DNA of 64,000 bases from Roseiarcus sp963758335 (lineage in GTDB: Bacteria > Pseudomonadota > Alphaproteobacteria > Rhizobiales > Beijerinckiaceae): the NCBI GenBank assembly GCA_963758335.1, contig CAVWVF010000004.1, positions 558,001 to 622,000 of the forward strand, in the 5' to 3' direction. The notes beneath the pieces are model-generated. The model ran no database searches, was not told the origin of the DNA, and worked only from the letters and a program-made list of their open reading frames with translations. Positions 45,167 through 54,842 of this stretch are shown piece after piece. Made by a program: the position numbers and the translations under genes. Each line of letters begins with the position of its first letter. The stretch's first letter is position 1.

Positions 45167-46285
45167 TCAGAAGTCGAACTTGTCGATGTTCTCCTTGGTG
45201 TAGATGAAGGGCGGCCCGAGCAGGATTTCGCTGCCGTTGACCACGTTGAGCTTGCCGAGCTTGCCCGCCTCGATCGAGGTCGCGCCGGGCTTCAGCTTGC
45301 CGTCGACGTCCGCCCGCATGACGTAGGTCGCCGCGTAGCCGAGATCGATCGGGTTCCACAACACCACCGACTTCACGCAGTCGGCGTGGACGTAGGGCTT
45401 CATCGCGTTCGGCGTGGCGAGGCCGACGACCGCGGTCTTGCCGCAGAGGCCGGCCTTGGTGACGGCTTCGGCCGACTGAGGGGTCGCGACCGAGGTCATG
45501 CCGAACAGGCCCTTGAGCTTGTCGCCGTGTTTGTTGATGAGTGTCGTCGCCTGGTTGAACGACAGCACGGCGTCTTCCTGGGCCTCGACCGTCTCCAGCC
45601 ACTGCATCTTCGGATGGCACTTGGCCGCATAGGCGCCCATTTCGGCGATCCAGCGCGCCTGGTTCGGCGTGGTGAAGGTCGAGGTGACGATCCCGAACGC
45701 TCCATCCTCGCCGATCTCCTTGGCCATCGAATCCATCATCGCCTTGGCGATGCCGTTGAACTCGGCCTGGTTGACGAACCATTCGCGCGCGTCGGGAGTC
45801 GAGTTGGCGTCGTAGCCGACGACGTGGATGCCCTTCGACAGCGCCTTCTTCAGGACTGGCGCGATTGCGACCGGATCATTGGCGGCGAACAGGACGCCGT
45901 TGACGCCCAGGGTGATGTAATTGTCGATGAACTTGATCTGCTCGTCGATCTTGGCCTCGGTCGGCCCATCGGTCGTCACTTTGACGTTGCCGAGTTCCTT
46001 GGCGGCGTCCTGCATGCCTTTCGAGGTCGCGTTGAAATAGCCGATGCCGATCAGCTTCGGCACGTCGACGAGCGTGATCTCCTTGCCCGCCAAGTTCGGC
46101 GGATTGGTCGGCTGGCCGCCGTCATAGGGCTTCGACGCCTCGGCCGCGGCGGCGCCGGCCCCGCAGGCGAGCGGATTGGTCGGCAGGTCGTCGGCGCCGT
46201 CCCACTTGCCCGCAGCGCTCGCGCCGCTCGCCCATGTCGAAAGCGCGAACACCGCCGCCGTCGTCAAAAGGTACTTGGATTTCAT
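45167..46285 (-). CDS. rhaS: L-rhamnose ABC transporter, periplasmic binding protein
   Basis: A 372-residue type I periplasmic binding protein. The signal peptide MKSKYLLTTAAVFALSTWAS ends at ASA-AGK. The start at 46285 follows a strong GGAAGGAAG site. The ligand-binding fold shows ITLVDVPKLIGIGYFNATSK, GVNGVLFAANDPVAIAPVLK, HVVGYDANSTPDAREWFVNQ, and GMTSVATPQSAEAVTKAGL. It binds rhamnose for the RhaPQT importer. Rhizobial naming is used (RhaS here is not the E. coli regulator). REP-like hairpins follow its stop. Confidence 0.92.
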   Translation of the reverse strand: MKSKYLLTTAAVFALSTWASGASAAGKWDGADDLPTNPLACGAGAAAAEASKPYDGGQPTNPPNLAGKEITLVDVPKLIGIGYFNATSKGMQDAAKELGNVKVTTDGPTEAKIDEQIKFIDNYITLGVNGVLFAANDPVAIAPVLKKALSKGIHVVGYDANSTPDAREWFVNQAEFNGIAKAMMDSMAKEIGEDGAFGIVTSTFTTPNQARWIAEMGAYAAKCHPKMQWLETVEAQEDAVLSFNQATTLINKHGDKLKGLFGMTSVATPQSAEAVTKAGLCGKTAVVGLATPNAMKPYVHADCVKSVVLWNPIDLGYAATYVMRADVDGKLKPGATSIEAGKLGKLNVVNGSEILLGPPFIYTKENIDKFDF

Positions 46286-46338
46286 TGTCGCTTCCTTCCC
46301 TGCTTCGCCGCCCCATTCGCGGCCGATCTCTTGATTTC

Positions 46339-47310
46339 TCAATCCCGGCGGCGCTGCAGCGAGCTCGCGACGAGCACCGAGAGAATGAGCGCCACGCCGA
46401 TCACGACGATTGTCGCGTCGCCTTTGACCCCCGTCAACGCCAGACCGTTCTTTAAGAGCTGAATCATCGCGAGGCCGATCGCCGTGCCCCAGATCGTGCC
46501 CGAGCCGCCGAAGATGCTGGCGCCGCCGAGCACCACCGCGGCGATGACGTCAAGCTCGTAGCCGAGCCCCATGTCCATGCGCGTTGTCGTCACGCGCGAG
46601 ACGAGCACGAAGGCGGCCAGGCCCGATGCGAGGCCGGAAAGCGTGTAGATGATGAGCTTCGCGCGATCGACATTGAGGGCGGAAAAGCGCGCCGCCGTCT
46701 CGTTCGACCCGATCGCATAGAGCGTGCGGCCGAAGGTCGTGCGGTCGAGCGCGACGCCGGCGACGACGATGAAGACGACGAGGACCAGGAGCTGCGTCGG
46801 CACGCCGAAAACGCTGCCCTGGCCGAGAAAATAGAACCATTCGGGGTAGCCGCGCACCGAATGGGCCTGGCTGATCCCCTCGGCCAGTCCGCGGTAGAGC
46901 GCGAGCGTGGCGATCGTCATGATGAGGGGCGGCACCTTGACGCGGGTGATGACGAAGCCGTTGACGAAGCCGGCGAGGCCGCCCACGCCAAGCGCGAAGA
47001 CGATCGCGAAGGGCAGGGGAAAGCCGAAATTCTTCCAGGAATAGCCGAGCATGATCGCGCACAGGCCGACGATCGCGCCGACCGAGAGGTCGATGCCGCC
47101 GGTGATGATGACGAAGGTCATCGGCAGGGCGATGAGGCCGATCTCGGTCATCAGCCGGCCCTGATTCAAGAGGTTGTCGAGGGTGAGGAAGCGCTCGTTG
47201 AAGGCGCCGAGGCCGACGAGCGCGATGAGCAGGATGATCGCGAGCAGCGTCTCGTGTCGCTTGAGCCACCACGGCGCCCTGCGGGCGGCAGTCCCGGCCG
47301 CGGCGCTCAT
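46339..47310 (-). CDS. rhaQ: L-rhamnose ABC transporter permease (second)
   Basis: A 323-residue CUT2-family permease of the RbsC type with about nine membrane segments (ETLLAIILLIALVGLGAFNE, LPMTFVIITGGIDLSVGAIV, VVLGGASIFGGSGTIWGTAI). It forms the translocation pore with RhaP. The ATG at 47310 overlaps the rhaP stop as ATGA, so the two are coupled. An alternative start three codons upstream (MEEM) is possible. It ends 53 bp before rhaS. Confidence 0.9.
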   Translation of the reverse strand: MSAAAGTAARRAPWWLKRHETLLAIILLIALVGLGAFNERFLTLDNLLNQGRLMTEIGLIALPMTFVIITGGIDLSVGAIVGLCAIMLGYSWKNFGFPLPFAIVFALGVGGLAGFVNGFVITRVKVPPLIMTIATLALYRGLAEGISQAHSVRGYPEWFYFLGQGSVFGVPTQLLVLVVFIVVAGVALDRTTFGRTLYAIGSNETAARFSALNVDRAKLIIYTLSGLASGLAAFVLVSRVTTTRMDMGLGYELDVIAAVVLGGASIFGGSGTIWGTAIGLAMIQLLKNGLALTGVKGDATIVVIGVALILSVLVASSLQRRRD

Positions 47311-48302
47311 TTCTTCCATCCCCGCGCGGCGCGCCGCTGCCGTCGCACAATATCGGCGATGACGGTGGCGAGGATGAGCCCGCCGCGCAGGGCGTCCGTC
47401 CAGTAGGGCGAGATGTTGATGAAGACGAGCGCGCTGGTGATCTCGGCGATGAGGATGGCGGCCAGGGTCGAGCCGACGGCGGTGCCCACGCCGCCCAGGA
47501 TGCTGACCCCGCCGACCACCGAGGCGGTGATGACGGTGAGCTCGAGGCCTGCCGGCGTCGTCGACTGGATGACCTTGAGCTGAGTGGCGAACAAGAGCGT
47601 CGCGAGCCCGGCGAAGAAGCCGTGGATGGCGAAGACCATGACGACGGTGCGTTGCGGGTTGACGCCGCAAAGGCGCGCCGCCTCGGCGTTGCCGCCGGTC
47701 GCGTAGATCGCCCGGCCGCTCGGTGAATAGCGCATCCAGATCGCCGCGAGCGTGGTCGACAGCACCATGATGACCACCGGCATCGGCACGCCGAGCAGGT
47801 TGAGGTCCGCGAGATGGAAGCCCTGCGGCAGGTCGGTGATCCATTTGCCGCCGGTGACGCTGATGAGGCCGCCCTTGAGGATCGACATCATGCCGAGGGT
47901 GACGACGATGGCGGGGATGCGCAGATAGGCGACGACGGCGCCCTGCGCCGCCATCACCGCGACGCCGAGGACCAGCGGAACGAGCCAGGAGACGAATATC
48001 GGCGCGCCCTCGACCGCCAGCGAACCGCTGACCGTCGCCAGCACGCCGATCAGCGCGCCGACGGAAATGTCGATGTTGCCGGAAATGATCACCATCGACA
48101 TGCCGATCGCGGCGATGGCGATATAGGCGTTGCCGAGCAGGACGTCGGCGAGGTTGCGGTAGGCCAAGAAACGCGGATTGATGAAGCCGACGACGACGGC
48201 GAGGCCGATGACGGCGACGGCGAGCAGCGCCTCCTGCGAGGCGAAGCGCCTCAAGCTCCCTGCGCGCGCGCTCGCCGCGCCTGCAACCGCGGTCGCGCTC
48301 AC
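47307..48302 (-). CDS. rhaP: L-rhamnose ABC transporter permease (first)
   Basis: A 331-residue CUT2/RbsC-type permease with the paired signature (IISGNIDISVGALIGVLATV, and SVVGGVSILGGVGTAVGSTL) typical of sugar importers. The N-terminus is cytoplasmic and basic (SARAGSLRRFASQE). Its start overlaps the rhaT stop and its stop overlaps the rhaQ start, so RhaT, RhaP and RhaQ are made as a tightly coupled set. Confidence 0.9.
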   Translation of the reverse strand: MSATAVAGAASARAGSLRRFASQEALLAVAVIGLAVVVGFINPRFLAYRNLADVLLGNAYIAIAAIGMSMVIISGNIDISVGALIGVLATVSGSLAVEGAPIFVSWLVPLVLGVAVMAAQGAVVAYLRIPAIVVTLGMMSILKGGLISVTGGKWITDLPQGFHLADLNLLGVPMPVVIMVLSTTLAAIWMRYSPSGRAIYATGGNAEAARLCGVNPQRTVVMVFAIHGFFAGLATLLFATQLKVIQSTTPAGLELTVITASVVGGVSILGGVGTAVGSTLAAILIAEITSALVFINISPYWTDALRGGLILATVIADIVRRQRRAARGWKK

Positions 48303-49828
48303 GCCGCCTTCTCCACGTTCGGTTCTTCTCCCATCATCGCCGCGCCGACCGCTTGCGAGGTAGCATGGACGCGGTCGAACTCCGCCACGAGCCGCCCCTC
48401 GCGCATGACCAGCACCCGGTCGCTCATGCCGAGCACTTCCGGGAGTTCGCTGGAGATCATCAGGATGGCGACGCCGGCGCCGGCGAGCTCGCTCATGAGG
48501 CGGTGGACTTCGGCCTTGGCCCCGACGTCGATGCCGCGCGTCGGCTCATCGAGGATGAGCAGCTTGGGATTGTTGGCGAGCCATTTTCCCAGCACGATCT
48601 TTTGCTGGTTGCCGCCGGAGAGCCGTCCGGCGATCTCGTCGACCGAGCTCGTTTTGACGCTGAGGCGCTGAACGCCGTCCTCCGCCATGCGCCGCTCGGC
48701 GTCGCGGTCGATGAAGCTCCCGCGCGAGAGAGAGCCAAGCGCGGCGAGCGAGAAATTGTGCAGCACGCTCATCGCGCGCACCAGGCCCTGCACGCCACGA
48801 TCCTCGGGCACGTAGGCGATACCCTTGGCGCGCGCGCTCTCGGGCGAGTCGATCCTGACCGTCTTGCCCATGAGCCGGATTTCGCCCGATTCGGCGGGCG
48901 TGATGCCGAAGATCGTCTGGGCGAATTCGCTGCGCCCGGAGCCGACGAGGCCGGCGAGACCGACGATCTCGCCCGCGCTCACGGTGAGGCTCACGCCCTT
49001 GGTCATCGGCCGGCGGACGATGTCGCGCGCTTCCAAGACTGGCTCTCCGATCGCGACGGCGGTTTTGGGGAAGAGGTTTTCGATGCGCCGGCCGACCATC
49101 ATCTGCACGAGCTCGGCGGAGCTCGTGTCGGCGACCTGCCGTGCGCCGACATAGGCGCCGTCGCGCAGCACCGTGACCCGATCGGCGATCTGGAAGACCT
49201 CGTCGAGCCGATGGCTGATGTAGACCACGCCGACGCCGCGCGCCTTCAGCCGACGCACGATGTCGAAGAGCCGCGTGACGTCGCTCTCACTCAGCGCCGC
49301 GGTCGGCTCGTCCATGATCAGGATGCGCGCGTCGTGCGACAGCGCGCGCAGGATTTCCACCCGCTGCCGGTTGCCGACCGAAAGTGCGCCGACGATCTGG
49401 TCGGCGGAAAGGTCGTCGATCTCGAGCGAGGCGAGGAGCGCCTCGGCCTTGGCCCGCATCGCCCGCCAGTCGATCCGGCCCCCTCCCGCGCGGGGCGCGT
49501 GGCCGAGAAAGATGTTCTCGGCGACGGAGAGCTCGGGAAAAAGGAGAAGCTCCTGATAGATGGTCGCAACGCCCGCGCGCTTGGCGTCTTCGGGCGTGGC
49601 GAAGCGGGTCTCGCGGCCGTCGATCATGATCGCTCCGCCGTCGGGCTGATAGACGCCGGACAGGATCTTGATCAGCGTCGACTTGCCCGCCCCGTTCTCG
49701 CCGAGGAGGGCGTGCACTTCGCCGGCCTTGACCTCGAACGACACGCCGGAGAGCGCGTGCACGCCGGGAAACGATTTCTCGATGTCGCGCGCCCTGAGGA
49801 GGGGGAAGGTCGGGCCCGCGTCGCTCAT
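48299..49828 (-). CDS. rhaT: L-rhamnose ABC transporter ATPase (two ABC domains)
   Basis: A 509-residue CUT2 ATPase with two nucleotide-binding domains. The first has Walker A LLGENGAGKSTLIKILSG, the signature ALSVGNRQRVEILRALSHDA, and Walker B ILIMDEPTAAL. The second has a degenerate Walker A (LAGLVGSGRSEF), the signature GRLSGGNQQKIVLGKWLANN, and LLILDEPTRGIDVGA, which is normal for the family. It powers rhamnose import (rhizobial RhaT, not the enteric proton symporter). The start ATG overlaps the rhaR stop. Confidence 0.92.
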   Translation of the reverse strand: MSDAGPTFPLLRARDIEKSFPGVHALSGVSFEVKAGEVHALLGENGAGKSTLIKILSGVYQPDGGAIMIDGRETRFATPEDAKRAGVATIYQELLLFPELSVAENIFLGHAPRAGGGRIDWRAMRAKAEALLASLEIDDLSADQIVGALSVGNRQRVEILRALSHDARILIMDEPTAALSESDVTRLFDIVRRLKARGVGVVYISHRLDEVFQIADRVTVLRDGAYVGARQVADTSSAELVQMMVGRRIENLFPKTAVAIGEPVLEARDIVRRPMTKGVSLTVSAGEIVGLAGLVGSGRSEFAQTIFGITPAESGEIRLMGKTVRIDSPESARAKGIAYVPEDRGVQGLVRAMSVLHNFSLAALGSLSRGSFIDRDAERRMAEDGVQRLSVKTSSVDEIAGRLSGGNQQKIVLGKWLANNPKLLILDEPTRGIDVGAKAEVHRLMSELAGAGVAILMISSELPEVLGMSDRVLVMREGRLVAEFDRVHATSQAVGAAMMGEEPNVEKAA

Positions 49829-50637
49829 GCCGCCTCCGTCGTGTTCGCTTCGGGGTCGACGACGATGGTCGGCACGCCGGCGTCTTCGAGCATGGCGAGG
49901 GCCTCCGTCGGCGCGCCCACATCGGTGATGAGGGTGTGAATGCGCGAGAGCGGGCAGACGACCAGGCTGCCGCGCGGCGTGAACTTGGACGCGTCCGCAA
50001 GCACGATGAGCTTGTCGGCGCGCTTGAGCAGCTTCGTCTCCGCGCGGGCGATCAGCGCGTCGCCCTCGATTACGCCGAGCGGCCCGATCGAGATCGCGCT
50101 CATGAACATGAGCCGAGCCGAATAGTGCTGAATGGCGTCGTCGTCGAACGGCGCGACGATCAACTTCTGCTCGCGATAGACCTCGCCCCCCGGCAGGGCG
50201 ACGCGGTTCTGCGTCTCGTGCAGCAGAAACTCGGCCAGGGGGTAGGAGTTGGTCAGGATTTTGAGCCGCGTGTCGCGGAGGAATTCGGCCATCTGGAACG
50301 TCGTCGTGCCGCCGTTGATGATCACGACGTCGCCGGCTGCGCATAGCTCGACCGCCTTGCGGGCGATGGCGCGCTTGGCCTCGATGTTGATGGTGCGGCT
50401 TGCGTCGAACGAGCGGGTCTTGAGCGGGCTCGGCGTCATCGGCCGGGAGAACGCGTCGCCCAAAGCCTGGATGCCGCCGTGCAGCCGCTCGGCGAATCCG
50501 GCGTCGGCCAGACGCCCCGCGTCGCGCCTGGCCGAAGCCGCGGACACGCCCGTCGCCGCCATGATGTCGGCGATCGAGAGGTAGCCCCGCTCGGCGAGCA
50601 GATTGCGGACGATTTTGGCGCGCTGACGCTCGCGCAT
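49825..50637 (-). CDS. rhaR: DeoR-family rhamnose repressor
   Basis: A 270-residue DeoR-family regulator. The start MRERQRAKIVRNLLAERGYL is chosen because AAGGAG lies just upstream. The HTH is SIADIMAATGVSAASARRDA. The C-terminal sugar-binding (DeoRC) domain shows VIINGGTTTFQMAEFL, LKILTNSYPLAEFLL, and LIVLADASKFTPRG. In R. leguminosarum RhaR is the negative regulator of the rha operons, acting from the same divergent region. It is the first gene of the rhaRTPQSUK run, overlapping rhaT, so it regulates its own operon. Confidence 0.9.
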   Translation of the reverse strand: MRERQRAKIVRNLLAERGYLSIADIMAATGVSAASARRDAGRLADAGFAERLHGGIQALGDAFSRPMTPSPLKTRSFDASRTINIEAKRAIARKAVELCAAGDVVIINGGTTTFQMAEFLRDTRLKILTNSYPLAEFLLHETQNRVALPGGEVYREQKLIVAPFDDDAIQHYSARLMFMSAISIGPLGVIEGDALIARAETKLLKRADKLIVLADASKFTPRGSLVVCPLSRIHTLITDVGAPTEALAMLEDAGVPTIVVDPEANTTEAA

Positions 50638-50669
50638 GGCTCCTTGACGTTCCTCCGGGGCTGTCTGAT

Positions 50670-50794
50670 TGTTCGCTACAGTGGCGCCGAGCTCGCGCGC
50701 TGTCAATCATGTTCGATCACAATCCGCTCATTGCAACGCACAATCGCGCAATGACGTTGACGAGTTCCGTTCATTCGCGTAATGTTCGCTCAAA
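50670..50794. promoter_or_regulatory. Three TGTTCG-type repeats in the rhaR-rhaD divergent promoter
   Basis: TGTTCGCTACA (50670-50680), TGTTCGATCAC (50710-50720) and TGTTCGCTCAA (50783-50793) share a TGTTCGmT core. All lie in the 185-bp intergenic region. As DeoR proteins bind short direct repeats, these are candidate RhaR operators for both rhaR and rhaD. Promoter -10/-35 boxes are not evident. Confidence 0.5.
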
Positions 50795-50822
50795 ATCGCT
50801 CGACTTTCGAGAGGAACGACCC

Positions 50823-52928
50823 ATGAGCGGCCCGCCTTCCGGCCCTGATACGGTCCTGCCTGATTTGTGGGACGAGGCACGCGCCGCCAAGCTCGACGAA
50901 CCGGGGCTGCTTCTCTACCGCTCGAACCTGCTTGGCAGCGATCTGCGCGTCACCAACTTCGGCGGCGGCAACACCTCGGCCAAGATCACGGGCGCCGACC
51001 CCCTGACCGGCGCGCCGGTCGAGGTGCTCTGGGTCAAGGGCTCGGGCGGCGACCTCGGCTCGATGAAGCTCGACGGCCTCTCCACCCTCTACCTCGACAA
51101 GCTTCTCGGCCTGAAGCCGGTCTACCGAGGCCTCGCGCACGAGGACGAGATGGCGCCGCTCTTCAACCACTGCACCTTCGATCTCAATCCGCGCGCGGCG
51201 TCGATCGACACGCCTTTGCACGGCTTCGTACCGCATGCGCATATCGACCATGTGCACGCCGACGCGGTGATCGCGATCGCCGCGAGCGAAAAGGCCGAGG
51301 AGCTAATGCGAGAGGTCTTCGGCGGAGAGCTCGGCTTCCTGCCCTGGCAGCGGCCGGGGTTCGATCTCGGCCTCAAGCTCGGCGCGATGGCGGAGGAACA
51401 TCCGAATTTGAAGGGCGTCGTGCTCGGCGGCCACGGCCTCTTCACCTGGGGGCCGACTTCGAAGGCCTGCTACGAAACGACGATCGCCACGATCAACAAG
51501 GCCTCCGCCTGGCTGGCCGCTCACGCGCGCGGAGCAGCCTTCGGCGGCGCCTCGGTCGAGGCCCTGGCGCCCGAGCGGAGACGCGACGTCGCCGCGCGGC
51601 TGATGCCGGCGATTCGCAGGCGCATCTCGGCCGGCGAGCGCAAGATCGGCCACTTCACCGACGCGCCGGAAGTGCTCGAGTTCGTCAACTCGCGCGACCT
51701 GAAACCGCTCGCGGCGCTCGGCACGTCCTGCCCCGATCATTTTCTTCGCACGAAGATCCGGCCGCTGGTGCTGCCCTTCGACCCGGCGGCAAAGAACCTT
51801 GAAGCGGTCGTCGCCTCGCTCGACGCGAGCCTCGAAGCCTATCGCGCCGACTACGCCGCCTATTACGAGCGCTGCAAGCGGCCGAACTCGCCTCCGATGC
51901 GCGATCCCAACCCCGTCATCTATCTCGTTCCCGGCGTCGGCATGCTGTCCTTCGCCAAGGACAAGGCGACGGCACGGATCGCCGCAGAATTCTACGTCAA
52001 TGCGATCAACGTCATGCGCGGCGCGTCCAGCGTCAGCCGCTATGTCGGGCTTGCCGAGCAGGAGGCGTTCGACATCGAATACTGGCTTCTGGAGGAAGCC
52101 AAGCTCCAGCGCATGCCGAAGCCGAAATCGCTCGCCGGACGAATTGCGTTCATCACCGGCGGGGCGGGCGGCATCGGACAAGCGATCGCCCGGCGCTTCA
52201 TGAGCGAAGGCGCCTGCGTCGTGCTCGCGGACATCGACAAGCCGAGTTTGGAGACGACCGTCGCCGAATTTCGCAAGGCGTTCGGGAGGGACGCGGTCGC
52301 CGGCACCCTCGCCGACGTGACGGACGAGACGGCGGTCGCGGCGGCCTTCCGCGACGCGGTCGTCGCTTTCGGCGGGGTCGACATCGTCGTCGCCAATGCC
52401 GGCATCGCCTCCGCCGCGCCTTTCGAGGACACTTCCCTCGAGCTCTGGGACCGCAACATGACCATTCTCGCGACCGGCTACTTCCTGGCCGCGCGAGAAG
52501 GCTACCGCATCATGAAGGATCAGGCCCTCGGCGGCAGCATCGTGTTCGTCGCCTCGAAGAACGCGCTGGCGGCCTCGCCCGGCGCCTCCGCCTATTGCAC
52601 GGCGAAAGCGGCGGAAGTGCATCTCGCGCGCTGTCTTGCGCTCGAGGGCGCGCCGCACGGAATTCGCGCCAACACTGTCAACCCAGACGCGGTGCTGCGC
52701 GGGTCGAAGATCTGGCGGGGCGAATGGCGGGCGCAGCGGGCCGCATCGAACAAGGTCGCCGATACGGAACTGGAAGAAGTCTACCGGCAGCGGTCGCTGC
52801 TGAAGCTCTCCGTCTACCCGGAGGACGTCGCCGAGGCGGTCTATTATTTCGCCTCCGATCTGTCGGCCAAGAGCACCGGCAACATTCTCAATGTGGACGG
52901 CGGCAATGCGGTGAGCTTCACGCGGTAG
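50823..52928 (+). CDS. rhaD: Bifunctional rhamnulose-1-phosphate aldolase/lactaldehyde dehydrogenase-type enzyme
   Basis: A 701-residue fusion. Residues ~20-230 are a class II aldolase: VTNFGGGNTSAKI, LWVKGSGGDLGSM, FVPHAHIDHVHADAV with the metal-binding His. From about 440 the protein is an SDR: IAFITGGAGGIGQAIAR, then VANAG, and the Tyr-x3-Lys motif AYCTAKAAEVHL. The family (RhaD in rhizobia, also the YteT-type RhaEW enzymes) splits L-rhamnulose-1-phosphate to DHAP and lactaldehyde and oxidises or reduces the aldehyde. ATG 50823 follows GAGAGGAACG. It is divergent from rhaR. Confidence 0.92.
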   Translation: MSGPPSGPDTVLPDLWDEARAAKLDEPGLLLYRSNLLGSDLRVTNFGGGNTSAKITGADPLTGAPVEVLWVKGSGGDLGSMKLDGLSTLYLDKLLGLKPVYRGLAHEDEMAPLFNHCTFDLNPRAASIDTPLHGFVPHAHIDHVHADAVIAIAASEKAEELMREVFGGELGFLPWQRPGFDLGLKLGAMAEEHPNLKGVVLGGHGLFTWGPTSKACYETTIATINKASAWLAAHARGAAFGGASVEALAPERRRDVAARLMPAIRRRISAGERKIGHFTDAPEVLEFVNSRDLKPLAALGTSCPDHFLRTKIRPLVLPFDPAAKNLEAVVASLDASLEAYRADYAAYYERCKRPNSPPMRDPNPVIYLVPGVGMLSFAKDKATARIAAEFYVNAINVMRGASSVSRYVGLAEQEAFDIEYWLLEEAKLQRMPKPKSLAGRIAFITGGAGGIGQAIARRFMSEGACVVLADIDKPSLETTVAEFRKAFGRDAVAGTLADVTDETAVAAAFRDAVVAFGGVDIVVANAGIASAAPFEDTSLELWDRNMTILATGYFLAAREGYRIMKDQALGGSIVFVASKNALAASPGASAYCTAKAAEVHLARCLALEGAPHGIRANTVNPDAVLRGSKIWRGEWRAQRAASNKVADTELEEVYRQRSLLKLSVYPEDVAEAVYYFASDLSAKSTGNILNVDGGNAVSFTR

Positions 52929-52961
52929 GGACTGACAACGACGGTCAAGGGGAGGGAGCCT

Positions 52962-54254
52962 ATGTCGTATCGCATACCCGACGCGCTGATCGGCGAGGAG
53001 AACGCCAAGCTCGCGACGGCGCTGGACGAGGACTATGCTGGGCTCGGCCGGCGCCTCGGGCGCGCCGGCGTCGGCATCGACGCGATAACCGAACGGGCGG
53101 CCGCATTCGTCGTCGCCGTTCCGACCTGGGGCGTCGGCACGGGCGGCACGCGCTTCGCCCGCTTTCCGGGCCCAGGCGAGCCGCGCGGCATCTTCGACAA
53201 ACTCGAGGATTGCGCGACGATTCATCAGCTCACTAGAGCGACGCCGACCTGCTCGCCCCACTTTCCGTGGGACAAGGTCAGCGACTATCGCGAGCTAGCC
53301 GAGCGGGCGAAGGCCCTCGGCGTCGGCTTCGACGCCGTCAATTCAAACACGTTCCAAGACCAGCCCGGCCAGAAGCTGTCCTACAAGTTCGGCTCGCTGA
53401 CCCACAGCCATAAGGCCGTGCGCGACCAGGCGGTGGCGCACAACCTCGAATGCGTCGAGATCGGCCAGAAGCTCGGCTCGAAGGCGCTGACGGTCTGGAT
53501 CGCCGACGGCTCGAACTTCCCCGGTCAGTCGAACCTGAACCGCGTCTTCGACTGGTATCTCGAGTCACTGAGCGCGATCACCTCGGGTCTGCCGGCGGAC
53601 TGGCGGGTGTTCATCGAGCACAAGCTCTACGAGCCGGCCTTCTACTCGACGGTCGTTTCGGACTGGGGCGCGAGTTTGATGGCCGCGCAAGCGTTGGGTC
53701 CGAAGGCCTACTGCCTCATCGACCTCGGGCATCATGCGCCGAACGTCAACATCGAGCAGATCGTCGCGCGGCTCATCCGCGCCGGAAAGCTCGCCGGCTT
53801 TCATTTCAACGATTCGAAATACGGCGACGACGACCTCGACGCGGGCTCGATCGACCCCTTCCGTCTCTATCGAGTTTTTAATGAACTCGTGGACGCGGCC
53901 CAGCGCGGCGCTCCCGGCTTCAATCCCGCCTACATGCTCGACCAGTCGCACAACGTCACCGATCCGATCGAGAGCCTGATGGTCTCGGCGATGGAGGTGC
54001 AGCGGGCCTACGCGCAGGCGCTCCTGGTCGACAGGCCGGCTCTCGAAGCGGCGCAGAGCGCCAATGACGTCATGGCTGCGCTCCGCATCTTCAAGGCGGG
54101 TTTCGTGACCGACGTGTCGCCGATTCTGGCCGAGGCGCGTCGTCGCAGCGGCGGCGCGATCGATCCGGTCGCCGTCTATCGGGCCTCTAACTATCGGGCG
54201 CACAAGGCGAAGGAGCGGCCGGCGGCGCCGGGCTCGTCGTCGGGAATCGTGTAG
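52962..54254 (+). CDS. rhaI: L-rhamnose isomerase (rhizobial type)
   Basis: A 430-residue sugar isomerase with a TIM-barrel fold that converts L-rhamnose to L-rhamnulose. Recognised by FVVAVPTWGVGTGGTRFARF, TRATPTCSPHFPWDKVSDYR, the metal-binding WRVFIEHKLYEPAFYSTVV, YCLIDLGHHAPNVNIEQIVA, FHFNDSKYGDDDLDAGSID, and MLDQSHNVTDPIESLMVSAM. It follows rhaD with 33 bp between and a GGGAGGG ribosome site, so the two form one transcript. Confidence 0.92.
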   Translation: MSYRIPDALIGEENAKLATALDEDYAGLGRRLGRAGVGIDAITERAAAFVVAVPTWGVGTGGTRFARFPGPGEPRGIFDKLEDCATIHQLTRATPTCSPHFPWDKVSDYRELAERAKALGVGFDAVNSNTFQDQPGQKLSYKFGSLTHSHKAVRDQAVAHNLECVEIGQKLGSKALTVWIADGSNFPGQSNLNRVFDWYLESLSAITSGLPADWRVFIEHKLYEPAFYSTVVSDWGASLMAAQALGPKAYCLIDLGHHAPNVNIEQIVARLIRAGKLAGFHFNDSKYGDDDLDAGSIDPFRLYRVFNELVDAAQRGAPGFNPAYMLDQSHNVTDPIESLMVSAMEVQRAYAQALLVDRPALEAAQSANDVMAALRIFKAGFVTDVSPILAEARRRSGGAIDPVAVYRASNYRAHKAKERPAAPGSSSGIV

Positions 54255-54842
54255 GCCCGGCCCGATCTCCGGCCCATTCGTCTGCCGGCATCCGAGTCCG
54301 GCGCGGTTTTCGCGACAGGCGTTTTCGACCGCTGGTCGCTCCACAGCGGACGGCGCTTATCATCGGAGGTGCGCCCCCCGGACGCCTTGCGTGACGCGAC
54401 GCCGGCCGTATCAGCACGAGCGGCGACCGCCCCAAGCGGATGCGGCGGCAACCCCCGACGCCCGAAAAGCGCGGGCGCGAATTTGCTGGTAACAGCGGCA
54501 AAAACAGCGAATTTCGCAAAACGGGGCGCCATTGGCGCGACACTTATGGATGAAATACCTTCAATATCAAAGCATTGGTCCGCATCCGCGGCTGCAGACG
54601 GAACAGCGAAACAAGTCGCCGTAACAGCGCGTTTCGACCGCGCGGGGAATTTCGATCAGCAAGCTACGCCGCCTTCGGCTTCAGCTCGACCTTGATCCTC
54701 GCCGGCAGCATGAAACACGACGGCAAACCTCATTGGTTGAAACTTATGGAGGAGGTAAGAACGCTAAGAGCGCGCAAGAGGCCGCGCCGCCCTGGGTGGG
54801 GTGGCGAGCAGCACGGCCGAAGCGAAACGCCCCTGTCTTTGT
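54255..54842. other. Intergenic region without a recognised gene
   Basis: About 590 bases between rhaI and a convergent hypothetical gene. No convincing protein, tRNA or repeat was found. A short minus-strand end MLPARIKVELKPKAA (about 54650-54695) may be a remnant. Confidence 0.3.

Noticed and set aside
44696..46462. Long plus-strand frame across rhaU and rhaS
   Set aside because: Antisense of two well-recognised genes; its Arg/Asp/Leu-rich sequence is typical of a high-GC shadow.
48353..49939. Long plus-strand frame across rhaT
   Set aside because: Antisense of the ABC ATPase with all its motifs on the minus strand.
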